Shown here one piece after another: positions 47,817 through 61,252 of a stretch of 64,000 bases of DNA. The first letter of the stretch is position 1, and every line of letters starts with the position of its first letter. The stretch comes from Pseudomonadota bacterium (GTDB lineage: Bacteria; Pseudomonadota; Gammaproteobacteria; Burkholderiales; SG8-39). Made by a program: the position numbers and the translations under genes. The stretch covers positions 62,001 to 126,000 of the forward strand of contig CANGMI010000005.1 of the NCBI GenBank assembly GCA_947455195.1, in the 5' to 3' direction. Under the pieces are notes generated by a model that did no database searches, had not been told where the DNA came from, and saw only the letters and a program-made list of their open reading frames with translations.

Positions 47817-49397
47817 ATGGCACTATTCGTCGACGGCCGTTCCTACGGACTTCCCGGCTTGACTTCGTTTGCAGATCTGGGCCTTGCCCCGCCTATCCTC
47901 AAGGCGGTGGAAGACATGGGCTACACCGAGCCCACGCCGATTCAGGCACAAGCCATCCCCGTCGTGCTCTCCGGACGCGACCTGATGGGCGGTGCCCAGA
48001 CAGGCACCGGCAAGACCGCTGGTTTCACGCTCCCCTTGCTGCAGAAGATGCTGCCGCATGCCAACACGAGCACGTCACCGGCGCGCCATCCCATCCGCGC
48101 GCTCATCCTCGCGCCGACGCGTGAACTGGCGGCGCAGGTCGAGGAGAGCGTGCGCAGTTACAGCAAGTATCTTGCGCTGCGCAGCACCCAGGTTTACGGC
48201 GGGGTGAACATGGACCCGCAGATCGCCGAGCTGCGGCGCGGCGTCGAAATCGTCGTGGCGACGCCCGGGCGCCTTCTCGATCATGTCCAGCAGAAGACGA
48301 TCAATCTGTCGCGAGTCGAATTCTTCGTGCTCGATGAAGCCGATCGCATGCTCGACATGGGCTTCATTCCCGATATTCGCCGCATCATCGCGCTCATCCC
48401 GAAGCAGCGGCAGAGCCTGCTGTTCTCCGCGACATTCCCGGAGGACATCAAGCGTCTGGCCGGCGAGTTGCTGCGCGATCCGGTCTCGATCCAGGTGGCA
48501 CGGCGCAATGCTGTCGCCGAGTCGGTCACCCATGTCGTGCATCCGGTCGAGCGCCAGCACAAGCGGGAACTCCTCGTGCATCTGGTCAAAAGTCGTGGCC
48601 TGCATCAGGTCCTCGTCTTCACCGCGACCCGCATCGGGTGCAACCGTCTTGCGTTCGAACTCAACCGTGAAGGGGTGCATGCCGCCGCCATCCACGGCGA
48701 CAAGACGCAGTCGGAGCGCACCGAAGCCCTCGAGCAGTTCAAGACTGGCAAGGTGGGTGTCCTGGTGGCGACCGATGTCGCTGCGCGTGGCATCGACATC
48801 GACTCGCTGCCGTGTGTCATCAACTTCGAGTTGCCCAACACGCCCGAAGACTACGTGCACCGGATCGGACGCACCGGGCGTGCTGGCAAGGAAGGTGAAG
48901 CCATCTCGCTCGTGGCCCCTGAGGAGCATGAAAAGCTCGCTGACATCGAGAAGGTCATCAAGGCCACCATCAAGCGTGAGCCTGTGGCGGGTTTCGCGCC
49001 GGGTGTGTCGAGTTCGTCCGCGGGGGAACGCGCCGAGCGCAGCGGTGAGCGGGTAGACCGCGGCGCGCGCAGTGCGTCACGCGATCGGACCGAACGCATC
49101 GAGTCGCCCGATCGTGCGCCGCGGGTCGAGCGTCCGGAACGCGCCGAGCGCAGCGAACGTGATCGCCCCCGCGAGCGTGACGAGCGGCGACGTCCGGCAC
49201 GGCCCGAAGCCGCACGTGGCGAGGTGGCGCAGGCGCAACCGCCTCTGTCTGACGATCCGATCTTTACCCGCCCCTACGAGCCTGCAGACGCGCCCGTCGA
49301 GGCAGCTTCCGTGGTCGAGGCCGGTCGTGTCACCCCCGGACGGCGCGCGCAGCCGATTGCCGCACTCCTCGGTGGGTTCTTCCGCCGCAACCGCTAG
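47817..49397 (+). CDS. rhlE: DEAD-box ATP-dependent RNA helicase RhlE-like
   Basis: This is a 526-residue RNA helicase. Q motif and Walker A are [13 protein letters not shown] and [11 protein letters not shown]; then [20 protein letters not shown] (DEAD), SATFPEDI and [13 protein letters not shown]. The C-terminal 140 residues are low-complexity, rich in Arg, Glu and Ser ([28 protein letters not shown]), as in RhlE RNA-binding tails. RhlE helps ribosome assembly and mRNA decay and is often cold-related. The ATG at 47817 fits the conserved start; a TATACT at 47775-47780 may be the -10 element. It is divergent from the ABC-F gene. Confidence 0.93.
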   Translation: MALFVDGRSYGLPGLTSFADLGLAPPILKAVEDMGYTEPTPIQAQAIPVVLSGRDLMGGAQTGTGKTAGFTLPLLQKMLPHANTSTSPARHPIRALILAPTRELAAQVEESVRSYSKYLALRSTQVYGGVNMDPQIAELRRGVEIVVATPGRLLDHVQQKTINLSRVEFFVLDEADRMLDMGFIPDIRRIIALIPKQRQSLLFSATFPEDIKRLAGELLRDPVSIQVARRNAVAESVTHVVHPVERQHKRELLVHLVKSRGLHQVLVFTATRIGCNRLAFELNREGVHAAAIHGDKTQSERTEALEQFKTGKVGVLVATDVAARGIDIDSLPCVINFELPNTPEDYVHRIGRTGRAGKEGEAISLVAPEEHEKLADIEKVIKATIKREPVAGFAPGVSSSSAGERAERSGERVDRGARSASRDRTERIESPDRAPRVERPERAERSERDRPRERDERRRPARPEAARGEVAQAQPPLSDDPIFTRPYEPADAPVEAASVVEAGRVTPGRRAQPIAALLGGFFRRNR

Positions 49398-49434
49398 TCC
49401 GGCAACGCGCGGTGGCTATTCCATCGCACGGGAC

Positions 49435-51049
<1,615 letters not shown>

Positions 51050-51056
51050 AGTTGTC

Positions 51057-51080
51057 CGGGTGCCGATGCTCAGGCACCCG
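51057..51080 (+). terminator. Hairpin after glnB
   Basis: CGGGTGCC (51057-51064) pairs perfectly with GGCACCCG (51073-51080) around an eight-base loop, eight bases after the stop. It has only CCTTC behind it, so it is a weak terminator candidate between glnB and convergent trxB. Confidence 0.5.
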
Positions 51081-51141
51081 CCTTCAGGCCGCTCGTTCCC
51101 GGGGGGGGCTTCTGGAGCCGGTGCCTCATCGCTCCTGCTGG

Positions 51142-52266
<1,125 letters not shown>

Positions 52267-52337
52267 TTATTGATCATTGCAAAATGTTAACCTTGACTAC
52301 AGTGGAGCCGTTGCCCCCAGATACGGAGAGTCCTCCC

Positions 52338-53012
52338 ATGCGTGGCCCTGCAAGCGTCTCGACCCTGCTTCTTCGCAATGTTGCCCTCTTCTCGCAGTTG
52401 CCGGAGGCGCAACTCGCGCTTCTCACGCGAGTGGTTGGCCGAAGGTCCTTCACCCGCTCATCGACGATCATCGCAGCCGGCGATCCGAGCGACGCCCTCT
52501 ACATCGTCATTTCGGGTCGCCTCAAGGTGATGATGAGCGACGATGAGGGGCGCGAGGTCATCCTGGCCATCCTCGGGTCGGGCGAGTTCTTCGGTGAAAT
52601 GGCCCTCCTCGATGATGAGACCCGCTCGGCGACGGTCATCGCGATCGAGCCTTGTGAATTGCTGTCGATCTCGAAGGCCGATTTCAAGCGTTGCCTCGCC
52701 GAGAACCTCGATATCGGCATGGGCATGATGCGAGGCCTGGTCAAGCGCCTCCGCGAGGCTGACCGCAAGATCGGAAGCCTGGCCCTGATGGACGTCTACG
52801 GACGGGTCGCCCGTCTGCTTCTCGAGATGTCCGAGGAGGTCAACGGGCAGAAGGTCGTCAACAAGCGGTTGCCCAAGCAGGACATCGCCAAGATGATCGG
52901 CGCGTCCCGTGAAATGGTTTCCCGCGTGATGAAGGACCTGCAATCGAGTGGCTACATCGAGGTGCGCAATGGCGCCATCTACCTGCGCGAAAACATCGCG
53001 ATGGCACACTGA
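52338..53012 (+). CDS. Crp/Fnr family transcriptional regulator
   Basis: This is a 224-residue cAMP-receptor-type regulator. The N-terminal cyclic nucleotide-binding-like barrel (GDPSDALYIVISGRLKVM, GSGEFFGEMALLDDETRSATV) and a long dimer helix are followed by the winged helix, with ISAS-like KMIGASREMVSRVMKDLQSSG as the recognition helix. There are no N-terminal cysteines for an Fe-S cluster, so it is not FNR. FGEMALLDDETRSATV resembles a cNMP phosphate cassette, but Arg/Ser details do not prove cAMP binding. GGAGAG eight bases before ATG 52338 sets the start. It is divergent from trxB. Confidence 0.92.
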   Translation: MRGPASVSTLLLRNVALFSQLPEAQLALLTRVVGRRSFTRSSTIIAAGDPSDALYIVISGRLKVMMSDDEGREVILAILGSGEFFGEMALLDDETRSATVIAIEPCELLSISKADFKRCLAENLDIGMGMMRGLVKRLREADRKIGSLALMDVYGRVARLLLEMSEEVNGQKVVNKRLPKQDIAKMIGASREMVSRVMKDLQSSGYIEVRNGAIYLRENIAMAH

Positions 53013-53125
53013 TCACGCATCTCGGGCTGTAAGATGCCGGCTGGCTAACTGACGCGCAGGGTGGCCGCACACGACCGGTTCCAGTCGGCCGTGGAGTGTC
53101 GTCCTGATGCCACTGCAGACCCGAC

Positions 53126-55408
53126 GTGACGAAATCAAGCGCCAACCGGGCACCACTCCCGGCCAAGGTTGCATCGATCCTGCGCGAATCGCGCTGGCTC
53201 GTGCTGAGTCTTGTCGCCCTCTATTTCGCGCTGATTCTCTTCACCTACAACAGGGCCGACCCCGGGTGGTCGCAGAGCGCCGAGGTTGTGCGAGTCGCCA
53301 ACGGCGGCGGGCGCGCGGGTGCCTGGATTGCCGACCTGCTGCTCTTTCTCTTTGGTCGCTCGGCCTACTGGCTGGTCGCCTTGTGTGTCTTCTCGGTGCT
53401 CAACGGTTATCGGCGGCTCGAGGGACGGCCGACCGATCGCCGCAGCCTCTTCATTGCGTTGGCCGGCTTTGCCATCATCCTGCTCAGTTCGGCGGGCATC
53501 GAGTCGCTGCGCTTCTACTCCCGAGCGGCGGCCTTGCCCACGGTGCCTGGCGGAATGCTGGGCGATCTGCTGGGCCAGGGGTTATCGGTCGTGGCCGGGT
53601 TTACCGGGAGCACGCTCATCCTGCTCGTGGCCTGGGCGATCGGTTTGTCGCTCTTCATCGGTCAGTCGTGGCTCCATCTGCTCGAGTCTCTTGGTGAGCG
53701 CATCGAAGGTTGCTGGCTCGGCGTAGGTGCCTGGCTCGACACGCGGCGTGACCAGAAGGTCGGTGAGGCCGCGGCCGTCGAGCGCGAAGGGGTGGTGGCC
53801 GTCGAGAAGCGTCGCGTCGAAGAGGCGCCCCCAATCCGCATCGAAGTGCCGGTGGTCGAGATTCCCAAATCGGAGCGGGTCATCAAGGAAAAGCAGGTTC
53901 CCCTCTTTCTCGATCTGCCCGACACGCCGCTGCCGCCACTCGCGCTGCTGGATGAGGCAACGGCCGAACGCGAACCCGTCTCGGCAGAGATTCTCGAGGC
54001 AACCTCGCGGCTCATCGAGCGCAAGCTGAAGGAATTCGGGGTCGAGGTCACCGTTCTCGCGGCCTATCCCGGTCCGGTGATCACCCGGTACGAAATCGAC
54101 CCGGCCACCGGCGTGAAGGGGAGCCAGATCGTCAATCTCGTGAAGGACCTTGCACGCTCGCTTTCGGTGGTGAGCATTCGTGTGGTCGAGACGATTCCGG
54201 GCAAGTCGTGCATGGGCCTCGAGTTGCCCAACGCGAGGCGCCAGATCGTGCGACTGTCGGAGATTCTCTCCTCCAAGGTCTATCACGACATGGCTTCGCC
54301 CCTCACCATGGCGCTTGGCAAGGACATTTCCGGACTCCCGGTGGTCGCCGATCTGGCCCGGATGCCGCACCTGCTCGTGGCCGGTACCACCGGATCGGGC
54401 AAGTCGGTGGCGGTGAATGCCATGATCCTGTCGCTGCTCTACAAGGCCGAAGCGCGCGATGTGCGCATGATCATGATCGACCCGAAGATGCTCGAACTGT
54501 CGATCTATCAGGATATTCCCCACCTGCTGGCCCCGGTCGTTACCGACATGAAACAGGCCAACCTCGCGCTTGCCTGGTGCGTCGGCGAGATGGAGCGTCG
54601 CTACAAGCTGATGTCCTGGGTCGGCGTACGCAACCTGTCGGGTTACAACACCAAGGTGGGCGAGTCCGAGAAGAACGGTGCGCCGCTGTTCGACCCGACC
54701 TCGCTCGAAACCGATGACCCGGTGCCGTTGGGCCGCATGCCCCATATCGTGGTGGTGATCGACGAGTTGGCCGACCTGATGATGGTGGTCGGCAAGAAGG
54801 TGGAAGAACTCATCGCCCGCCTGGCGCAGAAGGCGCGGGCGGCTGGCATTCACCTCATCCTGGCGACGCAGCGCCCCTCGGTCGACGTGATTACCGGCCT
54901 CATCAAGGCCAACATCCCGACACGCATCGCGTTTCAGGTGTCGAGTCGCATCGATTCGCGCACCATTCTCGATCAGCAAGGTGCCGAGGCCTTGCTGGGG
55001 CAGGGTGACATGCTCTACCTGCCGCCAGGCAGTGGTCTGCCCAACCGGGTGCATGGTGCCTTCGTGTCTGACGAGGAAGTGCACAAGGTCGTCGAATACC
55101 TCAAGCGTCAGGGTGAGCCCGATTACATCGAGGGGCTTCTCGACGGCAGTTCGCTGCTCGCTACCGAGGGGGATGGTGCGGCGGGCGGTTCGCCGGGGGA
55201 TGCCGAGAAGGATGCGCTCTATGATCAGGCGGTCGAAATCGTCTTGAAGAGCCGTCGTGCTTCGATTTCCTTCGTGCAGCGCAACCTGCGCATCGGCTAC
55301 AACCGATCGGCGAGGCTTCTCGAGGCGATGGAGCACGCGGGGCTCGTGTCCTCGATGCAGACCAACGGCAACCGCGACATCCTGGTGCCGGCCAAGGCAG
55401 GCGAATGA
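53126..55408 (+). CDS. ftsK: DNA translocase FtsK
   Basis: This is a 760-residue septal DNA pump. The N-terminal quarter has four hydrophobic helices (from [16 protein letters not shown] to about [15 protein letters not shown]). A short linker leads to the RecA-like motor with Walker [19 protein letters not shown] (near residue 415), Walker [14 protein letters not shown] and [12 protein letters not shown]. The C-terminal gamma winged helix ([31 protein letters not shown]) reads KOPS sites and contacts XerD. The short linker makes it nearer SpoIIIE/FtsK of Burkholderiales than the 1329-residue E. coli form. GTG 53126. Confidence 0.95.
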   Translation: MTKSSANRAPLPAKVASILRESRWLVLSLVALYFALILFTYNRADPGWSQSAEVVRVANGGGRAGAWIADLLLFLFGRSAYWLVALCVFSVLNGYRRLEGRPTDRRSLFIALAGFAIILLSSAGIESLRFYSRAAALPTVPGGMLGDLLGQGLSVVAGFTGSTLILLVAWAIGLSLFIGQSWLHLLESLGERIEGCWLGVGAWLDTRRDQKVGEAAAVEREGVVAVEKRRVEEAPPIRIEVPVVEIPKSERVIKEKQVPLFLDLPDTPLPPLALLDEATAEREPVSAEILEATSRLIERKLKEFGVEVTVLAAYPGPVITRYEIDPATGVKGSQIVNLVKDLARSLSVVSIRVVETIPGKSCMGLELPNARRQIVRLSEILSSKVYHDMASPLTMALGKDISGLPVVADLARMPHLLVAGTTGSGKSVAVNAMILSLLYKAEARDVRMIMIDPKMLELSIYQDIPHLLAPVVTDMKQANLALAWCVGEMERRYKLMSWVGVRNLSGYNTKVGESEKNGAPLFDPTSLETDDPVPLGRMPHIVVVIDELADLMMVVGKKVEELIARLAQKARAAGIHLILATQRPSVDVITGLIKANIPTRIAFQVSSRIDSRTILDQQGAEALLGQGDMLYLPPGSGLPNRVHGAFVSDEEVHKVVEYLKRQGEPDYIEGLLDGSSLLATEGDGAAGGSPGDAEKDALYDQAVEIVLKSRRASISFVQRNLRIGYNRSARLLEAMEHAGLVSSMQTNGNRDILVPAKAGE

Positions 55409-56058
55409 AGCACTGGTTGATCACCCGGTACGCCCGTCCCCGCGCCCTGGTGGCCGCATGGTTCGGCCTTGCAGCGCTCGTCGCGATGCCTCTTGCCCAT
55501 GGCGGAGGGCTCGAGCAGCTCGATGCCTTCATGAAGCAGTCGCAGTCGATGCGGGCCGAATTTCGTCAGGTGATCACCGATCGGAATGGCAAGCGCACGC
55601 AGGATGCAAGCGGTACGTTCGAATTTGCTCGTCCGGGGCGCTTCCGCTGGGTCTATCTCAAGCCCTGGGTGCAGACCATCGTGGGCGACGGTCAGAAGGT
55701 CTGGCTGCATGATCCCGATCTGAATCAGGTCACGGTGCGCCGGCTGGACGCTGCGCTGGGCGCGACGCCAGCCGCGCTGCTCGCCGGCAACAATGATGCC
55801 CTGAAGGCTTTCGTGCTCGGCGAGGATGGATTGCAAGACGGTCTGGAGTGGGTACAGGCAACGCCACGCGATCAGGGCGCGTCTTTCGTACGCATTCGCA
55901 TGGGCTTCAATGTCGGTGGTATTGCGGCGATGGAACTGGTGGATGGTTTCGGGCAGCGCACGGTGCTCACGTTTTCGTCAGTGAGCCGCAATCCGCGTCT
56001 GGACGCCGCTCTGTTCCGGTTCGTCCCGCCACGCGACGCCGATGTCGTCGGCGAGTAG
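55405..56058 (+). CDS. lolA: Outer-membrane lipoprotein carrier protein LolA
   Basis: This is a 217-residue periplasmic chaperone that carries lipoproteins from LolCDE to LolB. The signal peptide ([18 protein letters not shown]) is followed by [33 protein letters not shown] and [20 protein letters not shown], the hydrophobic half-barrel strands. The ATG overlaps the ftsK stop. The end overlaps rarA by 17 bases. This order (ftsK-lolA-rarA-serS) is common in proteobacteria. Confidence 0.95.
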   Translation: MKHWLITRYARPRALVAAWFGLAALVAMPLAHGGGLEQLDAFMKQSQSMRAEFRQVITDRNGKRTQDASGTFEFARPGRFRWVYLKPWVQTIVGDGQKVWLHDPDLNQVTVRRLDAALGATPAALLAGNNDALKAFVLGEDGLQDGLEWVQATPRDQGASFVRIRMGFNVGGIAAMELVDGFGQRTVLTFSSVSRNPRLDAALFRFVPPRDADVVGE

Positions 56059-57433
56059 CGGGCCCGGTGCGGTGGCCGATCTTTTCGGAACGGATCTGCA
56101 AGCGCCGAGCCGGAATGCCGACGCTGCACCGCTGGCCGAGCGCTTGCGGCCCCGATCGATCGACGAGATGGTCGGCCAGACCCATCTGCTGGGAGTCGGC
56201 AGGCCGCTGCGACTCGCGTTCGAGGCCGGCAGGCCGCACTCGATGATTCTGTGGGGGCCGCCTGGCGTCGGCAAGACGACGCTGGCACGGCTCACTGCGC
56301 GCGCGTTCGATGCCGAATTCATCGCGCTGTCGGCCGTGATGTCCGGGGTGAAGGATATTCGGGCTGCCGTCGAGGAGGCCGGACGACATCAGACTCGAGG
56401 GCGACGCACCATCGTCTTTGTCGACGAGGTACACCGGTTCAACAAGTCGCAGCAGGATGCCTTTCTACCGTATGTCGAGAGCGGGCTTTTCACGTTCATC
56501 GGGGCGACGACCGAGAATCCGTCGTTCGAAGTGAATTCGGCACTGCTCTCTCGGGCCTCGGTCTATGTGCTGAAGAGTCTCTCAGCCGATGATCTGGCAG
56601 CGCTTCTCGTGCGTGCGCTCGAGGCTGCGGCCGGCACGGTGGTGTTCGATGACGCAGCGCGTGATCGCATCATCGGTCTGGCAGATGGCGATGCGCGCCG
56701 ATTGCTCAATCTGGTCGAGATTCTGCAGAACGCGGCGGGCGGGACGATGCGTAACCGCGTCGATGCAGCCTTCGTCGATGATGCCCTCTCGGCTAATCTG
56801 CGCCGCTTCGACAAGGGGGGCGATCTCTTCCACGACCAGATATCGGCCTTGCACAAGTCGGTGCGCGGATCGAACCCGGATGCGGCGCTGTACTGGTTCG
56901 TGCGCATGCTCGATGGCGGTGCTGATCCGCTCTATGTCGCTCGGCGGGTGATTCGCATGGCGGTCGAGGACATTGGTCTTGCCGACCCGCGCGCGCTCGA
57001 CCTCGCGCTTGCCGCGGCCCAGACCTACGAGCGCCTGGGCTCACCCGAGGGTGAACTCGCGCTGGCGGAAGCGGTGATCTACATGGCGTGCGCATCCAAG
57101 TCGAATGCGGTCTACGTCGCCTATAATCAAGCACGCCAGTTCGTTGCTGCCGACGGCTCGCGTGAGGTGCCCTTGCGATTGCGCAATGCCCCCACGCGCC
57201 TGATGAAGGACCTCGACTACGGTCGCGGGTACCGTTACGCGCACGATGAGGAAGACGCCTACGCGGCAGGAGAGAGCTACCTGCCTGATGGCATGCGGGA
57301 GCCGCGCTGGTACCAACCGAGTGGTCGTGGTCTGGAGGCGCGCATTGCCGAGCGCCTTGACGGACTGCGTGCGCGAGACATGAAGGCCCGTGGTGGCGCG
57401 GATGATCCCGACGCGAGTATGCCCAATGACTGA
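56042..57433 (+). CDS. rarA: Replication-associated recombination protein RarA (MgsA)
   Basis: This is a 463-residue AAA+ ATPase of the clamp-loader type that acts at stalled replication forks. Seen: [34 protein letters not shown] (Walker A), [20 protein letters not shown] (Walker B), [18 protein letters not shown] and the C-terminal [14 protein letters not shown]-type MgsA region ([20 protein letters not shown]). ATG 56042 overlaps the lolA end. Fifteen bases separate it from serS. Confidence 0.95.
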   Translation: MSSASSGPGAVADLFGTDLQAPSRNADAAPLAERLRPRSIDEMVGQTHLLGVGRPLRLAFEAGRPHSMILWGPPGVGKTTLARLTARAFDAEFIALSAVMSGVKDIRAAVEEAGRHQTRGRRTIVFVDEVHRFNKSQQDAFLPYVESGLFTFIGATTENPSFEVNSALLSRASVYVLKSLSADDLAALLVRALEAAAGTVVFDDAARDRIIGLADGDARRLLNLVEILQNAAGGTMRNRVDAAFVDDALSANLRRFDKGGDLFHDQISALHKSVRGSNPDAALYWFVRMLDGGADPLYVARRVIRMAVEDIGLADPRALDLALAAAQTYERLGSPEGELALAEAVIYMACASKSNAVYVAYNQARQFVAADGSREVPLRLRNAPTRLMKDLDYGRGYRYAHDEEDAYAAGESYLPDGMREPRWYQPSGRGLEARIAERLDGLRARDMKARGGADDPDASMPND

Positions 57434-57447
57434 CAGGAACCCTGCCG

Positions 57448-58734
57448 ATGCTTGACATCCAGTTGCTGCGATCCGACCTTGATCATGTCGCTGCTCGCCT
57501 CGCCGAGCGCCCCTTTGTTCTGGATACCCAGGCCTTTCTTGCGCTCGAGACCGAGCGCAAGGCGGTTCAGGTTGCGACTCAGGAGGGGCAGGCGCGACGC
57601 AATGCGCTCTCCAAGGCGATCGGTGCGGCGCGTGGCAAGGGCGAGGATGCTGCGGCACTGATGGCCGAGTCGAATGCGCTGGCTGCCGACCTGCAGTCGC
57701 TCGAGGCGAGGCTCACCGACATTCAGGCCCGGATGCAGGCCTTCATCGATCTCATTCCAAACCTGCCGCACGCGAGCGTACCGGCGGGCAAGGGTGCAGA
57801 TGACAACGTCGAAGTGCGCCGGGTCGGTACCCCGCGCAGTTTCGACTTCACACCCAGAGACCACACCGACATCGGCACCGCACTCGGTCTGCTCGACTTC
57901 GAAGCCGGCGTGAAGATTGCCGGTGCCCGTTTCACGGTGATGAAGGCCGGCATGGCGCGCCTGCACCGTGCCATTGCCCAGTTCATGCTCGACGTCCACA
58001 CCGGCGAGCATGGGTATGACGAAGTCTATGTGCCGTATCTGGTCAATGCGAAGAGCATGTATGGCACCGGTCAGTTACCCAAGTTCAAGGATGATCTCTT
58101 TGCGGTATCGCGGGGCGAACTGGGCGACTTCTATCTGGTGCCGACGGCGGAAGTGCCGGTGACCAATCTGGTGCGTGACACGATCGTGCCGGGCGAGCGT
58201 CTGCCGATGCGCATGGTGTGCCATTCGCCATGCTTTCGCAGCGAGGCCGGTTCCTATGGCAAGGACACGCGCGGCATGATCCGCCAGCACCAGTTCGACA
58301 AGGTTGAACTGGTGCAGATCGTTCATCCCGACGAGTCGCACGCGCTCCTCGAGGCCCTGACCCGACACGCCGAGAGCATTCTCGAGCGGTTGGGCCTGCC
58401 TTATCGCACGGTGGTGCTGTGCACGGGCGACATGGGGTTTTCCGCAGCCAAGACCTACGACATCGAGGTCTGGTTGCCCGGGCAGAGCGCCTACCGCGAG
58501 ATCAGTTCCTGCTCCAATTTCGAGTCGTTTCAGGCGCGTCGCCTGCAGGCCCGTTTCCGCAGCGAAAAGAACCGTCCGGAACTCGTGCACACGCTCAATG
58601 GGTCGGGGCTGGCGGTCGGACGCACCCTGGTGGCGATTCTGGAGAACTACCAGAACGCCGATGGAACGGTCGATATTCCCGAGGCGTTGAAGCCCTACAT
58701 GGGGGGGCTCGATCGTCTGGTGCCTGCCGCCTGA
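57448..58734 (+). CDS. serS: Seryl-tRNA synthetase
   Basis: This is a 428-residue class II synthetase. The N-terminal coiled-coil arm (residues about 25-105) holds the tRNA long variable arm. The catalytic domain carries motif 2 [22 protein letters not shown] and motif 3 [19 protein letters not shown], and the serine site near [24 protein letters not shown] lies before the ATG. It ends the ftsK-lolA-rarA-serS run. Confidence 0.97.
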   Translation: MLDIQLLRSDLDHVAARLAERPFVLDTQAFLALETERKAVQVATQEGQARRNALSKAIGAARGKGEDAAALMAESNALAADLQSLEARLTDIQARMQAFIDLIPNLPHASVPAGKGADDNVEVRRVGTPRSFDFTPRDHTDIGTALGLLDFEAGVKIAGARFTVMKAGMARLHRAIAQFMLDVHTGEHGYDEVYVPYLVNAKSMYGTGQLPKFKDDLFAVSRGELGDFYLVPTAEVPVTNLVRDTIVPGERLPMRMVCHSPCFRSEAGSYGKDTRGMIRQHQFDKVELVQIVHPDESHALLEALTRHAESILERLGLPYRTVVLCTGDMGFSAAKTYDIEVWLPGQSAYREISSCSNFESFQARRLQARFRSEKNRPELVHTLNGSGLAVGRTLVAILENYQNADGTVDIPEALKPYMGGLDRLVPAA

Positions 58735-58804
58735 TGCCGGCGCCCTGGCTCGGCGTCTGGCAGGTTCTTGCTTCAACCCGGTTGATGGTTCGAGGAGTGT
58801 CTCC

Positions 58805-59797
58805 TTGCTGAAGATGGTTGCCGAATGCATGCGCGTGAGTCTCGGTGCGATCGTCGTTGCGGTCTCGCTCCTGCCTCTTTCGCGGTACGCCGCTGCGGCC
58901 GATGCCTGGCCCAGTCGCCCGATCAAGGTGGTGGTCGGGTTCGGGCCCGGTGGGGCCAACGATCTGGTGGCGCGTGCGGTGGCCGAGGGCATGGCGCGCG
59001 AACTGAAGCAGACCGTCATTGTCGAGAACAAGCCGGGTGCCGGCATGACGCTGGGCGCCGACTTCGTCGCCAAGAGTGCGCCTGATGGGTACACCATCTT
59101 CACCGGCGCCGGGGGCATCATCACCAATCCGCTGATCCGGACCTCGATGCCGTACCGGGAGGGCGACCTCGTGCCGGTAGGCATGCTGGCGGTGAGCCCG
59201 TCGATCATCGTGGTGGCTGCCGATTCGCCGGTGAAGGATCTGCGCGAACTCATTGCCATGGCCCGTCAGCCGCGCGGCATCAACTTTTCCACTGCGGGAA
59301 CGGGCAGTACTCCGCATTTCGTGGCCGAGATGCTCAAGCTGAAGTCCGACGGCGGCAAGATCGAGATCATTCCGTACAAGAGCGGGGCCGACGGCATGGT
59401 GGCAGTGCTCTCGCATCAGGTCGACGCGACGTCGGAGGCAAGCGTCGTCGTGATTCCACCGGTTCAGGGTGGCAAGCTGCGCGCCATCGCGTCCACCTGG
59501 GATCAGCGCATCAGCGCCTTGCCTGGTGTACCGACCGCCCGCGAACAGGGCTACCCCGACATCTTCATCGGCCACTGGTCAGGCATCTTCGCGCCACGCG
59601 GAACACCCGAACCCGTGCTCGAGCAGCTCAATCTGGCGATCCAGGCATCACTGACGAGTGCCTCCGTGAGGGCCCGCCTGGTACCGGTGGGCATCGAGCC
59701 CTTGCCCGGCAACCGTGCCGCCTTCTTGAAGTTTCTCGCTGACGAACGACGTCGACTGGAACCGATCGTCCGTGCGGCCGGCATGAAGGAAGACTGA
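58805..59797 (+). CDS. Bug-family tripartite tricarboxylate transporter substrate-binding protein
   Basis: This is a 330-residue periplasmic receptor. A signal peptide (LGAIVVAVSLLPLSRYAAAA) precedes WPSRPIKVVVGFGPGGAN (about residues 35-52), VENKPGAGMTLGADF, APDGYTIFTGAGG and GIFAPRGTPEPVLEQL. TTG 58805 is preferred because GAGGAG lies seven bases upstream; the ATG at 58814 would be too far from it. It stands next to a thiolase, a reductase, a VOC protein and a PdxA-family dehydrogenase, so its ligand may be an aromatic or dicarboxylic acid, as for TphC/IphC receptors. This is inference. Confidence 0.9.
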   Translation: MLKMVAECMRVSLGAIVVAVSLLPLSRYAAAADAWPSRPIKVVVGFGPGGANDLVARAVAEGMARELKQTVIVENKPGAGMTLGADFVAKSAPDGYTIFTGAGGIITNPLIRTSMPYREGDLVPVGMLAVSPSIIVVAADSPVKDLRELIAMARQPRGINFSTAGTGSTPHFVAEMLKLKSDGGKIEIIPYKSGADGMVAVLSHQVDATSEASVVVIPPVQGGKLRAIASTWDQRISALPGVPTAREQGYPDIFIGHWSGIFAPRGTPEPVLEQLNLAIQASLTSASVRARLVPVGIEPLPGNRAAFLKFLADERRRLEPIVRAAGMKED

Positions 59798-59853
59798 GTC
59801 GGGGGGGGCAGCCGAGGCGCGGGTAGCCCCGCAAGGCTCTGCGACTGCTCCGA

Positions 59854-61062
59854 TCAGGGTCTGGCCTGGCTCACGCGGACCACTGCCGCCATGGCGCTGT
59901 CGCCTGCTGCGCAACCGTGAAAGAGCCCGGTACCCCCACCGCGCAGGACCAGTTCCTCGATCAGTTCGATGATGGCCCGGAGACCCGTCGGGCCCTGGGG
60001 GTGGCCCCAGACGAGCGAGCAGCCGAAGTTGTTCATGCGCTCGAGGTCGAAGCCGGTCTCGCGCGAAAAGCAGATGTCGTTCACGGCAAAGGGGTTGTGC
60101 GACTTCACGCAGTCGATGTCAGCGATCGTGATGCCGGCCGCCGCCATCGCACGCCTGACCGCCCCGATCGGCGCTTCCGGCATGTGGGCAAGGTCGGTTC
60201 GCCACTGTCCGAAGCTCACCAGTTCGATTTCGATCGATGGGTCGAGTGAGAGCCCGCGAGCATGCTCACGAGTCGTGACCAGCGTGGCTGCGCTGCCATC
60301 GCCCGGGTGTGTCTGTGAGCCGAAGGTCACGCTCCCGCCATCACGCACCGGACGCAGGGCGGCGAGCCCCTCGCGCGTAGTGGCGTGAATGCCATCGTCT
60401 CCAGCGAGGGTTGTCTGCACCTTGCGCAAGCGGGCGTCCGGCACGTCGAAGGGCAGGGTCATGTAGCGCCGATGAAAGGCATGGTCATCGGCACAGGCTG
60501 CGTCGTACTGCTCGTAGCGGCGTAGCGTCACTTCGTGCTGCTCACTCATTGAAATGCCGTACTTGCGCGCCACGTTCTCGGCCGTGTCGACCATCGCATG
60601 GTGGCCCAGCGGGTCGTTCGAGAAGTTGTCGAGCACCCAGTCTTCGTGGCTGCCGGTGCCGCCAGGGCCGGCCGGAGCCGGAAAGTACAGGTGGGGGCCA
60701 TTGGAGCACTTGTCGGCGCTGATGGCGAGAGCCACCGTGGCGCCGCCGTCGAGAATTTCGCGCGAGGCCATCTGCAGCATGCGCGCCGAGGTTGCGCAGG
60801 CCTGGTTGACGGTGGGGCCACCGACGTGCATCGCGCCCATCATGCCAGTGACCCAGGGCAGGCCATAGAAGCAGGTCTTCGATGGCACGGTGATCCCGAG
60901 TACACCCCAGTCGATGACCGATGTGTCGATCTTGCGTCGCGCCAGTTCGCGTCTGGCCACCCAGGCGCCGAATTCGAGCGGATGCAAGTGGGCAAAGGCG
61001 CCTTGCCAGCGGGCAAACGGGGTCGACCAGTAGGCTCCGTACGGTATCCAGGCACCTGCCAT
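59854..61062 (-). CDS. Thiolase-like (acetyl-CoA acetyltransferase family) protein
   Basis: This is a 402-residue thiolase-fold protein. The nucleophile Cys89 is in NQACATSARM; His in WGHPQGPTGLRAI and a second Cys in HGCAAGDSAMA match the other catalytic positions. The N-terminus (AGAWIPYGAYWSTPFARWQ) and the long insert after ISADKCSNG (YFPAPAGPGGTG) fit degradative/SCP2-type branches more than housekeeping AtoB. It probably cleaves or condenses a beta-ketoacyl-CoA made in a catabolic route. It is convergent with the Bug gene and divergent from the 2Fe-2S reductase. Confidence 0.88.
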   Translation of the reverse strand: MAGAWIPYGAYWSTPFARWQGAFAHLHPLEFGAWVARRELARRKIDTSVIDWGVLGITVPSKTCFYGLPWVTGMMGAMHVGGPTVNQACATSARMLQMASREILDGGATVALAISADKCSNGPHLYFPAPAGPGGTGSHEDWVLDNFSNDPLGHHAMVDTAENVARKYGISMSEQHEVTLRRYEQYDAACADDHAFHRRYMTLPFDVPDARLRKVQTTLAGDDGIHATTREGLAALRPVRDGGSVTFGSQTHPGDGSAATLVTTREHARGLSLDPSIEIELVSFGQWRTDLAHMPEAPIGAVRRAMAAAGITIADIDCVKSHNPFAVNDICFSRETGFDLERMNNFGCSLVWGHPQGPTGLRAIIELIEELVLRGGGTGLFHGCAAGDSAMAAVVRVSQARP

Positions 61063-61252
61063 GCGCTCTCCCCCTCGATCGTCAGTGTGTCATGCCCTCG
61101 TCGTCAGCCAGCCGACAGTGGTTCCGCCCTGAGCTGACGGCCGGGGTGGGGCACCGTGCGACCCCGAGGGGTCGACAGCAGCGGGTTCCGAATTCCCCCC
61201 GATTGCGTGCGAGGGTAGCATAGCGCCCGTCACTCAGATGCAGGAGCCTGCG